From the NCBI GenBank assembly GCA_016763135.1, contig JAESUI010000267.1, forward strand, positions 1 to 7,963: a DNA stretch of 7,963 bases, given 5' to 3'. The notes under the pieces were generated by a model that was not told the DNA's origin, ran no database searches, and saw only the letters and a program-made list of their open reading frames with translations. Source of the stretch: Flavobacteriales bacterium (GTDB taxonomy: Bacteria > Bacteroidota > Bacteroidia > Flavobacteriales_E > Vicingaceae). Position 1 is the stretch's first letter. Each line of letters begins with the position of its first letter. Below, piece by piece: positions 1 to 6,242 of this stretch. The position numbers and the translations under genes were made by a program.

Positions 1-1
1 T

Positions 2-193
2 AAAATTTTACCCCTTATTGGATGAACTAAAGAAGAAAGGGAGCAATACATTACAGAAAATAAATTACCTTTTCATCCACTGGTAGCAAAGGGTTATTTT
101 TCAATTGGATGTAAACATTGTACTGTTCCTGGTAAAGGAAGAGAGGGGAGATGGAACAATAACCCTAAAACAGAATGTGGATTACACTTATAA
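2..193 (+). pseudogene. cysH: C-terminal part of APS/PAPS reductase (CysH), interrupted by an in-frame TGA
   Basis: CysH reduces adenylyl sulfate (APS) or PAPS to sulfite in cytoplasmic sulfate assimilation. Only the 3' end lies in the window. Reading from base 2 gives KILPLIG, then TGA (23-25), then 55 residues to TAA at 191-193. The tail carries the family's C-terminal landmarks: YFSIGCKHCT, whose CxxC is the second ligand pair of the [4Fe-4S] cluster in APS-type enzymes, GREGRW, and KTECGLHL with the catalytic Cys. The segment before the stop resembles the remembered family pattern K-V-C-P-L-I-x-W-T (Bacillus subtilis CysH), so the TGA falls on the conserved Trp. Both functional Cys sites lie after it, so a truncated product would be inactive. 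A one-base change TGG to TGA explains it; a frame change near base 23 or a sequencing error close to a contig edge are alternatives. Identity of the tail is near certain; the inactivation is less so. Confidence 0.8.
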
Positions 194-198
194 CTTTG
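191..198 (+). promoter_or_regulatory. Bacteroidota -7 promoter-like element before the osmC-like gene
   Basis: TAACTTTG matches the Bacteroidota -7 consensus TAnnTTTG exactly. It overlaps the cysH stop codon. No clear TTG-type -33 element is visible 17-23 bp upstream, so support is weaker than for the copy before proC. If used, transcription would begin near base 205, inside the hairpin that follows, and run into the OsmC-family and metZ genes. The alternative is read-through from cysH. Confidence 0.3.
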
Positions 199-199
199 T

Positions 200-241
200 C
201 ACCCTGAGCACGTCAAGCGAAAGCTTGAGTCTCGAAGGGTG
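200..241. repeat. Nested imperfect palindrome with GAAA tetraloop in the cysH-osmC spacer
   Basis: The outer arms CACCCT (200-205) and AGGGTG (236-241) are complementary. Next inward GAG (206-208) pairs with CTC (231-233), leaving a GA bulge on the 3' side. The core is TCAAGC (213-218), loop GAAA (219-222), GCTTGA (223-228), a perfect 6-bp stem with a GNRA loop. The GC-rich arms stand out from the AT-rich surroundings. It resembles the short CACCCTGAG...CGAAGGGTG palindromes I remember as dispersed elements in many bacterial genomes, so it may be one copy of a REP-like repeat. It could also act as an mRNA 3'-end stabiliser or weak terminator for cysH, but no T-run follows, so it is not a standard intrinsic terminator. 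Confidence 0.65.
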
Positions 242-264
242 TGTTAAAATAATTAAAATAAATT

Positions 265-675
265 ATGCAAGTAAAATTAAAAAGAGTTAACAAAGCATTT
301 CATTATGAAGCAGTTAACGACAATAAGATAAAAATAAATATTGACGCGAACCCGGCAATTGGAGGAGAGGATAAAGGCGTTAGACCAATGGAATTGTTAT
401 TAATGGGAGTAGCTGGTTGCACAAGCATTGATTTAGGATTAATTCTAAAAAAACAAAAACAAGAGTTAATAGATTATCAAGTGGATGTAACGGCAGAAAG
501 AAATGACAATGTTGCAAAAACGTTTAAATCCATACATTTACATTTTACCTTATGGGGAGAAATTAACCATACTAAGGTAGAGAGAGCCATCGATTTAACA
601 TTATCAAAATACTGCTCAGTTGCCTTAAGCCTCAATACAGATATCGAAATCACAAATACATTTACAATTTTATAA
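265..675 (+). CDS. OsmC/Ohr-family protein, YhfA-like
   Basis: This 136-residue protein belongs to the OsmC/Ohr superfamily, whose studied members reduce organic hydroperoxides or handle reactive sulfur through two Cys residues. It shows the core motif GVRPMELLLMGVAGCTSID (residues 38-56) with Cys52, and the second conserved Cys117 in KYCSV. Length and layout fit the YhfA-like branch rather than Ohr. There is no signal peptide, so it should be cytoplasmic. The ATG is preceded by an AT-rich leader without a Shine-Dalgarno sequence, as is usual in this phylum. The stop is only 2 bp from the metZ start, so the two are probably co-transcribed and translationally coupled. With cysH upstream, this places the protein in sulfate assimilation; a role in sulfide, persulfide or peroxide handling is inference. 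Family assignment is firm, substrate unknown. Confidence 0.88.
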   Translation: MQVKLKRVNKAFHYEAVNDNKIKINIDANPAIGGEDKGVRPMELLLMGVAGCTSIDLGLILKKQKQELIDYQVDVTAERNDNVAKTFKSIHLHFTLWGEINHTKVERAIDLTLSKYCSVALSLNTDIEITNTFTIL

Positions 676-677
676 CA

Positions 678-1838
678 ATGGAAAATTTCGAAACATTAGC
701 GATACGAACTCAATCAGAACGTTCCAAAAACAATGAGCATTCAACCGCTTTGCATTTAACTTCAAGTTATGTTTTTGATGATGCGGAACAAATGCGAGCA
801 ATGTTTTCTGATGAAGTTGAGGGGAATATTTATAGTAGATTTTCTAATCCAAACACTACAGAATTAATAGATAAAATGTGTTTGTTAGAAGGAGCGGAGG
901 CTGGATGGGTAACTGCTACAGGAATGGCTGCTATTTTTACAACGTTCGCTGCATTATTAAGTAGTGGTGACCACATCTTAGCGTGTCGTTCAGTTTTTGG
1001 ATCAACACATTCTATATTAACGAAGCTATTACCAAAATGGGGAATAACACATTCTTATGTTGATTTAAATGAAACTGAAAAATGGGAAGAAGCCATTACA
1101 CCAAATACTAAGATCATTTTTATAGAAACACCAACCAACCCTGCTGTAGATATTATTGATTTAGAATGGTTGGGAGGATTGGCTAAAAAACACGATGTAT
1201 TGTTAGTAGTGGATAATTGTTTCGCGACTCCATATATTCAACAACCTATAAAATATGGAGCTGATTTAGTTATCCATTCAGCTACTAAATACTTAGATGG
1301 GCAAGGGCGTGTTTTAGGAGGGGTTATCGTTGGGAAACAAGAATTGATTGATGAAGTAAAACTCTTTGCTCGTCATTCTGGCCCAGCTTTATCTCCGTTT
1401 AACGCTTGGATAATTTCTAAAAGTTTAGAGACCTTAGCAATAAGAATGGATAGGCATTCGGAAAGCGCATTAAAATTAGCAGAATGGTTAGAACAACAAT
1501 CAGAAGTAGAATTGGTAAAATATCCGTTTTTACCATCCCATCCACAATATGAAATTGCCATAAAGCAAATGAAAGCTGGAGGCGGAATAGTCACTTTTGT
1601 TATTAAAGGAGGTGTAGAAAAAGGACGTGATTTTTTAGATAAGTTACAACTCATTTCTATGACTGCTAACCTAGGAGATTCAAGAACAATCGCTACTCAC
1701 CCTGCATCAACAACTCATTCTAAACTCTCAGAAGAAGAAAGATTAGAAACAGGGATATTGCCTGGGTTAATTCGTATTTCTGTTGGCTTAGAACACATTG
1801 ATGATATTATTGGAGATATTGAGCAAGCAATGGGTTAA
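678..1838 (+). CDS. metZ: O-succinylhomoserine sulfhydrylase-like PLP enzyme (MetZ type)
   Basis: This 386-residue protein is a Cys/Met-metabolism PLP enzyme (fold type I, cystathionine gamma-synthase family). Such sulfhydrylases join an activated homoserine ester and sulfide to give homocysteine, the last inorganic-sulfur step to methionine. Visible landmarks are YSRFSNPN (52-59; Tyr52 and Arg54 contact cofactor phosphate), ETPTNP (150-155), VVDNCFATP with Asp179, and SATKYLDGQGRVLGG with PLP-binding Lys204. HPASTTHS (341-348) and IRISVGLE (365-372, Arg366 for substrate carboxylate) follow. KYLDGQGR and VFGST at 106-110, with Phe107 where MetB-type enzymes have Tyr, point to MetZ rather than cystathionine gamma-synthase. 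Length is normal. The ATG follows the OsmC stop by 2 bp and cysH lies upstream, fitting direct sulfhydrylation. Acetyl- versus succinyl-homoserine preference cannot be told by eye. Confidence 0.87.
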   Translation: MENFETLAIRTQSERSKNNEHSTALHLTSSYVFDDAEQMRAMFSDEVEGNIYSRFSNPNTTELIDKMCLLEGAEAGWVTATGMAAIFTTFAALLSSGDHILACRSVFGSTHSILTKLLPKWGITHSYVDLNETEKWEEAITPNTKIIFIETPTNPAVDIIDLEWLGGLAKKHDVLLVVDNCFATPYIQQPIKYGADLVIHSATKYLDGQGRVLGGVIVGKQELIDEVKLFARHSGPALSPFNAWIISKSLETLAIRMDRHSESALKLAEWLEQQSEVELVKYPFLPSHPQYEIAIKQMKAGGGIVTFVIKGGVEKGRDFLDKLQLISMTANLGDSRTIATHPASTTHSKLSEEERLETGILPGLIRISVGLEHIDDIIGDIEQAMG

Positions 1839-1851
1839 CTTAGTAACTTTG
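1818..1851 (+). promoter_or_regulatory. Predicted Bacteroidota-type promoter for the proC-mscS-clC unit
   Basis: TAACTTTG at 1844-1851 matches the -7 consensus TAnnTTTG exactly. ATTG at 1818-1821 could supply the TTG-type -33 element, with a 22-bp spacer that fits the 17-23 bp known for this phylum. Transcription would start near 1858, giving a leader of only about 13 bases before the GTG start of proC. The site lies just after the metZ stop and would let the osmotic genes be expressed apart from the sulfur genes. Confidence 0.5.
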
Positions 1852-1870
1852 CACTTTAATAGTTGAAACA

Positions 1871-2677
1871 GTGGAAACAAAAATTACAATAATTGGAGCA
1901 GGAAACTTAGGAACTTCTTTAGTTAAAGGATTAGTAGATAGTGGAGAATTTCAACCGTCTAATTTTATTTTAACAAGAAGAAACATCACAAGATTGGCTT
2001 CATATAAAGGTCAGGGCTACGCTATTACTTCTAATAATGAAGAGGCCGTGGCAAGTGCTAATATTATTATTTTGGCTGTGTTGCCCCAAAAAATAGATGT
2101 TGTTTTAGAAGGGCTTAAAGGGAAAATAAATAACAATCAATTGGTTATTTCTTTGGTGTCTGGAGTTAAGGTAAATGATATTCAAAAGATATTAGGACAA
2201 GATATCCCAATTGTACGAGCAATGCCAAATACTGCTATTGCTATTAGAGAATCAATGACTTGTCTTGCTGCAACTGCTCAATGGGAGGATAGAGTAGCAG
2301 AAGTAAAAGAGTTATTTGAATTGGTTGGAGAAACTGTAGTTATTAATGAAGAACAAATGACTTCTGCAACAGCATTGTGTGCGTGTGGTATTGCTTTCTT
2401 TTTAAGAGCAATAAGAGCAGCTTCACAAGGAGGTAATGAAATTGATTTTCATGCAAGTGATGCCTTAAAAATGGCAGCGCAAACGGCAAAAGGAGCCGCG
2501 AGTTTATTAATTGCTAATCAATCCCATCCAGAAGATGAAATAGATAAAGTAACTTCGCCAAAAGGATGCACTATTGCTGGATTAAATGAAATGGAGCACA
2601 ATGGGTTTAGTTCTTCATTTATTAAAGGAATTACCGTTTCTGCCAAACAAGCTAAAGGATTATATTCGGAAGATTAA
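1871..2677 (+). CDS. proC: Pyrroline-5-carboxylate reductase family protein (ProC-like)
   Basis: ProC reduces pyrroline-5-carboxylate to proline with NAD(P)H, the last step of proline synthesis, in the cytoplasm. The 268 residues match the family length. The N-terminal Rossmann fold carries GAGNLG (9-14); AVLPQ (69-73) and VRAMPNT (115-121) are typical of the middle of the domain. The C-terminal helical domain ends with VTSPKGCTIAGLNEME (227-242). Two signatures differ from the textbook enzyme: SPKGCT replaces SPGGTT, and ALCACGIAFF (168-177) replaces ALSGSGPAY. I believe close variants occur in other Bacteroidota, but this is from memory. The start is GTG: no in-frame ATG lies just upstream, and the Rossmann strand begins four residues later, so a later start would damage it. 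The mscS gene follows after 3 bp. Family is firm; exact substrate is likely but not proven. Confidence 0.86.
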   Translation: METKITIIGAGNLGTSLVKGLVDSGEFQPSNFILTRRNITRLASYKGQGYAITSNNEEAVASANIIILAVLPQKIDVVLEGLKGKINNNQLVISLVSGVKVNDIQKILGQDIPIVRAMPNTAIAIRESMTCLAATAQWEDRVAEVKELFELVGETVVINEEQMTSATALCACGIAFFLRAIRAASQGGNEIDFHASDALKMAAQTAKGAASLLIANQSHPEDEIDKVTSPKGCTIAGLNEMEHNGFSSSFIKGITVSAKQAKGLYSED

Positions 2678-2680
2678 GAA

Positions 2681-3520
2681 ATGAAATATGTAGAACAAAT
2701 ATTAGAATTTGAATTATTTAAGATAGCAAGCTTTTCTTTATCTGTTTATAATCTTTTCCTTGTTGTATTTATCTTTTTTGCGGTTAAGGGAATTAATCAT
2801 AGCGTTGATTTATTAATAAAAAAACGATTAGAAAGAGATGGTGTAAATGATTTTGTAGAAGGGAGAAGCAAGTCATTAACACAAATTTTTAAATACATTA
2901 TTTACATACTCGGATTTACTATAGCAATAAACAGCCTTGGTATTGATATAAATTTTATAATAGGAGTATTTGCAACCCTTGGTTTAGGTATTGGTTTTGC
3001 GCTACAAGATGTATTTAAAGATTTGATTTCAGGAATTATTATTTTATTTGAAGGAAATGTTTCTGTGGGAGATATACTTGAGGTTGATGGTATAGTTGGA
3101 ACGGTAAAAGAAATTAAATTACGGACTTCTTTGGTGAGAACGAGAGATGGGATATATATAGTTGTTCCCAATAATCGAATTGTGAATGAAAAAGTAATTA
3201 ATTGGAGTACAAATACTAAAATAACTCGTTTTAATGTTATGGTTGGAGTTGCTTATGGTTCTGATGTAAAAAAGGTGAAAGCATTATTACTTCAAAGTGT
3301 AGCAGAAAATGAACTAGTATCTAAAAGACCAACTCCAATGGTGTTCTTTAAAGGTTTTGGAGATTCAGCATTAGATTTTGAGGTTCATTATTGGATAGAT
3401 GATACTTGGAAAACAGAAATTATTAAAAGTGATTTAAGGTTTGCTATAGATAAACTGTTTAGAGAAAACAATATTCAAATCCCATTTCCTCAAAGAGATG
3501 TTCATCTTATTCAAAAATAA
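2681..3520 (+). CDS. mscS: Small-conductance mechanosensitive channel, MscS family
   Basis: MscS channels sit in the inner membrane and open under tension to release solutes during hypo-osmotic shock. The 279-residue length matches the compact E. coli-type MscS with three membrane helices. Hydrophobic segments lie at about 18-38, 67-87 and 91-123. The last is the pore helix, with the Gly/Ala-rich run ATLGLGIGFALQDVFKD (98-114) followed by the amphipathic half-helix to FEGN. The beta domain starts with VSVGDILEVDGIVGTVKEI (127-145) and contains VPNNRI (162-167). The C-terminal alpha/beta domain ends with IQIPFPQRDVHL (265-276), a common family ending. The start lies 3 bp after the proC stop and the clC start 3 bp after this stop, so all three are surely one transcript. 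Family assignment is firm; gating properties cannot be read from sequence. Confidence 0.93.
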   Translation: MKYVEQILEFELFKIASFSLSVYNLFLVVFIFFAVKGINHSVDLLIKKRLERDGVNDFVEGRSKSLTQIFKYIIYILGFTIAINSLGIDINFIIGVFATLGLGIGFALQDVFKDLISGIIILFEGNVSVGDILEVDGIVGTVKEIKLRTSLVRTRDGIYIVVPNNRIVNEKVINWSTNTKITRFNVMVGVAYGSDVKKVKALLLQSVAENELVSKRPTPMVFFKGFGDSALDFEVHYWIDDTWKTEIIKSDLRFAIDKLFRENNIQIPFPQRDVHLIQK

Positions 3521-3523
3521 AAA

Positions 3524-5296
3524 ATGAACGTTAATAAAGTAATGAGTAAGTTTTATTTGTGGAGAGTAAAACACATTCAGCATAAACATTTTGTTCTTTT
3601 TTTAAGTTTAATAGTTGGCTTATTGTCAGGTCTTGCAGCCGTAATCATCAAAAATTCAGTTCATTTTATTCAACATTTTATATCTACAGGGTTTACCGAA
3701 AATATTCATAATTACCTTTATTTTATTTTTCCTTTAGTTGGTTTATTCTTAACAGTTGTATTAATAAAATATGTTATCAGAAGACCTGTTGGACACGGAA
3801 TCCCAGGTGTCTTATATGCTATTTCTAAGAAAAATAGTATTATCAAATCATTCGGAATTTATGCTTCAGTAATTACAAGTGCCTTAACTGTTGGTTTTGG
3901 AGGTTCAGTAGGATTAGAAGGCCCAACAGTCTCAACAGGAGGAGCTCTTGGTTCTAATTTAGGGAGGTTGTTTAAGTTGGATTATAAGACAACGACCTTG
4001 CTAATTGGTTGTGGTGCGGTAGGTGCAATGTCAGGAATATTTAATGCACCAATTGCCGCATTGGTATTTGCATTAGAGGTGTTTATGTTTGATTTAACAC
4101 TAACTTCAATGATCCCATTTTTAGTAGCATCAGTTTCCGCTGCTTTAACTTCGAGGATGATGCTTGGAGATAATGTGTTGTTTGATATTCAAATACAGGA
4201 TGCGTTTCTAACATCTGATGTTCCCTTTTATATGCTGTTAGGTGTTTTTACTGGGTTGATTTCAGTGTACTTTAATAAAATGTTTTGGTTTATCGAAGAC
4301 CTTTTTGATAAATTAAAAAAGCCTTTTCTTAGATTATTGATTGGAGGTTCTTTATTAGGAGTACTTATCTTTTTTGTCCCTCCTCTTTATGGTGAAGGGT
4401 TTGTAACCATTAAAATGTTGTTTTCGGGTAATTATACAAGTATTGTTAACAACAGCCTTTTGTATGATTTTCAGGATAATACCCTAATAATGTTAGGATT
4501 GTTATTTGCGCTCTTATTATTTAAAGTTATTGCATCTGCACTTACTTTTGGAGCTGGAGGAGTAGGAGGTGTATTTGCACCTTCATTATTTGTTGGAGCG
4601 TCTGGTGGGTTTGTTTTTGCAAAAACATTAAATCATTTAGGATTAACAGATTTGTCGGAAAGTAATTTTACATTGGTAGGAATGGCAGGTTTAATAGCGG
4701 GAGTGTTGCACGCTCCATTGACATCGTTATTCTTAATTGCAGAAATAACGAGTGGTTATGAACTAATAATTCCATTAATGATTACTGCTACGATTGCTTA
4801 TTTGACCTCTAAATACTTTGTACCTCATTCTATCTACAATATGCAATTAGCAAAGAGAGGAGAGCTGTTAACGAGGCATAAAGACAAGGCTGTATTAACG
4901 TTAATGAATCTTGAAACGGAAGTAGAAAAAGACTTTAATATTATTGATCCAGACTCTACTTTAGGAGACTTAGTTAAAGTAGTTTCTTTATCCAAGAGAA
5001 ATTTGTTTCCTGTTGTTGATGAAGAAGGTTTATTACGTGGAATAATTACTTTAGACCATATTAGGGAGATAATGTTTAAACCAGAAATGTATGATGTAAA
5101 GATTGAATCTCTAATGATTCAGCCTAGAGATTATATAAGTTTAGATGCTAATATGGAGGTTGTAATGGAAAAATTTTCACAATCTAACGCATGGAATCTA
5201 CCTGTATTAGAGAATGATAAATATGTTGGTTTTGTATCCAAATCTAAGTTGTTTAATGCATACCGAAAAATGTTAATTAACTTCTCTGAAGATTAA
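3524..5296 (+). CDS. ClC-family chloride transporter or channel with C-terminal CBS pair
   Basis: ClC proteins move chloride across the inner membrane, as H+/Cl- exchangers or channels. Residues about 25-440 form the many-helix ClC core. Filter motifs are GHGIP (90-94), GLEGP (130-134) with gating Glu132, GVGGVFAPS (346-354), and Tyr412 in GYELIIPLM, which aligns with the chloride-coordinating Tyr445 of E. coli ClC-ec1. Two positions differ from ClC-ec1: His91 stands where GSGIP has the central Ser, and APIAALVFALEVF (176-188) puts Val186 at the internal proton glutamate (Glu203), as in ClC channels. Residues about 463-520 and 527-583 form two CBS domains, which often bind adenine nucleotides; the bacterial model lacks them. 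The gene ends the proC-mscS unit and is followed by a terminator. Role in osmotic or pH balance is inference; channel versus exchanger is open. Confidence 0.92.
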   Translation: MNVNKVMSKFYLWRVKHIQHKHFVLFLSLIVGLLSGLAAVIIKNSVHFIQHFISTGFTENIHNYLYFIFPLVGLFLTVVLIKYVIRRPVGHGIPGVLYAISKKNSIIKSFGIYASVITSALTVGFGGSVGLEGPTVSTGGALGSNLGRLFKLDYKTTTLLIGCGAVGAMSGIFNAPIAALVFALEVFMFDLTLTSMIPFLVASVSAALTSRMMLGDNVLFDIQIQDAFLTSDVPFYMLLGVFTGLISVYFNKMFWFIEDLFDKLKKPFLRLLIGGSLLGVLIFFVPPLYGEGFVTIKMLFSGNYTSIVNNSLLYDFQDNTLIMLGLLFALLLFKVIASALTFGAGGVGGVFAPSLFVGASGGFVFAKTLNHLGLTDLSESNFTLVGMAGLIAGVLHAPLTSLFLIAEITSGYELIIPLMITATIAYLTSKYFVPHSIYNMQLAKRGELLTRHKDKAVLTLMNLETEVEKDFNIIDPDSTLGDLVKVVSLSKRNLFPVVDEEGLLRGIITLDHIREIMFKPEMYDVKIESLMIQPRDYISLDANMEVVMEKFSQSNAWNLPVLENDKYVGFVSKSKLFNAYRKMLINFSED

Positions 5297-5317
5297 AACT
5301 TAAAAAAGATAAGACAT

Positions 5318-5351
5318 AAAAAAAGCTCAATGAATTTCATTGAGCTTTTTT
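5318..5351. terminator. Bidirectional intrinsic terminator between convergent clC and gldN
   Basis: Seven A residues (5318-5324) precede the arm GCTCAATG (5325-5332), a 5-base loop AATTT, the perfect complement CATTGAGC (5338-5345) and six T residues (5346-5351). On either strand this reads as a stem followed by a U-run. It lies 21 bp after the clC stop and 15 bp after the gldN stop on the opposite strand, so it should end both convergent transcripts. Confidence 0.9.
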
Positions 5352-5366
5352 GTGAGTTTTATAATC

Positions 5367-6209
5367 CTAAAAATGCCACAAATCGTGTTCCATTATAAAG
5401 ATATCTTCTTTAATTCTATCAGCTTCTAATAATAGCTCGATGTTTTTAAGGAAATCTTTATTGTTCCTGTCGTAAACATTAGATCTTTTATATGCATAGC
5501 TGTTAAACATTCTCTTCCAAAAGATATCTTCGTAAGTCCTTCTTTCGGCATCATTTTGTCTGTTAAATACATCCCAGTTAGCAAATACATATCTTGCTTC
5601 AGGGAAGTAGATCCAAAACATTTCAACATAACCTTTAAAAGCTTCAGTTTCAAGATCTATTTCTGCTCTAACAGGACAAATCCCCATTATTCTAACATCC
5701 ATAATTGAACGTTCATTATCAAAGAACCAATCTTCTTTTAAACGATAAGAAACAATATCCTGTGAAGTGTACGGTTCAATAACTGTATCTGCAAAACCAT
5801 CCATAATCTCACCATACTCATCGTATTGTTCTTGAACAACAGATCTACCCATTTTCTCTTCTACTTCTGCTTTAGTTAATGGAACAGTAAATTCATCATT
5901 CACATCATCATAAGCTGTAAGAGTTCCTTCCTCCAAAGCAAATTTGATAACATCATATAAACTTTTTCTATCTTCTATTGGTTGAATAGGATAATAAAGA
6001 GGATGGTTAATTTTTTCACGTAAATCTATTATTCTCCAAACTCTCCTATGCCACATAACATCAGCTTCGCGAACATGAGTGTAAGGAACAACCCTTCTTG
6101 TAGGTGTATTTTCCTTTACCCAAGGTTTATCCAATACTTTATACTGAGCTTCAACATAAGTTGAACTTAGTAAAACAATTGCCAAAATAATTAAACTACG
6201 TAATTTCAT
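5367..6209 (-). CDS. gldN: Gliding motility / type IX secretion protein GldN
   Basis: GldN (PorN in Porphyromonas) is a periplasmic component of the type IX secretion system and gliding machinery; it associates with GldK in a ring at the outer membrane and links to GldM. The 280 residues start with a signal peptide: a basic start, a hydrophobic run at about 6-16 and a likely signal peptidase I site in VEA-QY (after Ala21). Family landmarks are HVREADVMWHRRVWRIIDLR (45-64), PLYYP (70-74) and SLYDVI (83-88). WFFDNERSIMDVRIMGICP (161-179) and YVEMFWIYFPEAR (194-206) follow, and the protein ends in EHDLWHF. The length is usual. It lies 33 bp downstream of gldM on the same strand, matching the conserved gldK-L-M-N order. 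It stops with TAG, unlike the TAA of the other genes here. No second copy (gldO) follows. Confidence 0.93.
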   Translation of the reverse strand: MKLRSLIILAIVLLSSTYVEAQYKVLDKPWVKENTPTRRVVPYTHVREADVMWHRRVWRIIDLREKINHPLYYPIQPIEDRKSLYDVIKFALEEGTLTAYDDVNDEFTVPLTKAEVEEKMGRSVVQEQYDEYGEIMDGFADTVIEPYTSQDIVSYRLKEDWFFDNERSIMDVRIMGICPVRAEIDLETEAFKGYVEMFWIYFPEARYVFANWDVFNRQNDAERRTYEDIFWKRMFNSYAYKRSNVYDRNNKDFLKNIELLLEADRIKEDIFIMEHDLWHF

Positions 6210-6211
6210 AA

Positions 6212-6224
6212 CTTCCCCCTTCTT
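6212..6224 (-). promoter_or_regulatory. gldN: Purine-rich Shine-Dalgarno-like site before gldN
   Basis: On the minus strand the spacer reads AAGAAGGGGGAAG, with the G-run 5 bases before the gldN ATG. AAGGGGG can pair with the 16S rRNA tail like AAGGAGG with one G-U wobble. The other genes here have AT-rich leaders without such a site, as is usual for Bacteroidota. It supports the chosen gldN start. Confidence 0.45.
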
Positions 6225-6242
6225 TTAATTAAATTTAAAATA

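Noticed and set aside
23..25. TGA read as Trp through an alternative genetic code
   Set aside because: All other genes read through intact under the standard code with many TGG Trp codons, including one in the same CysH tail (GRW). A recoded genome would show further in-frame TGA.
23..25. TGA as a selenocysteine codon in CysH
   Set aside because: The position aligns with a structural Trp, not with the catalytic Cys, and no adjacent selenocysteine-insertion hairpin was apparent.
200..241. Intrinsic terminator of cysH
   Set aside because: The stem is strong but is followed by GTGTTAAAATAATT rather than a T-run, so a standard terminator call is not supported.
105..290. 61-residue open frame on the plus strand spanning the cysH end, the spacer hairpin and the start of the OsmC-family gene
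   Set aside because: It overlaps in another frame the clear CysH tail and the OsmC start, runs through the palindrome, and shows no family resemblance.
1373..1654. 93-residue open frame antisense to metZ
   Set aside because: It lies entirely within a strongly supported gene and has no start context, motif or neighbour of its own.
2902..3171. 89-residue open frame antisense to mscS
   Set aside because: Shadow of the conserved pore and beta-domain coding sequence; no independent evidence.
5426..5653. 75-residue open frame on the minus strand inside gldN in another frame
   Set aside because: Fully contained in gldN, which has clear family motifs across this stretch.
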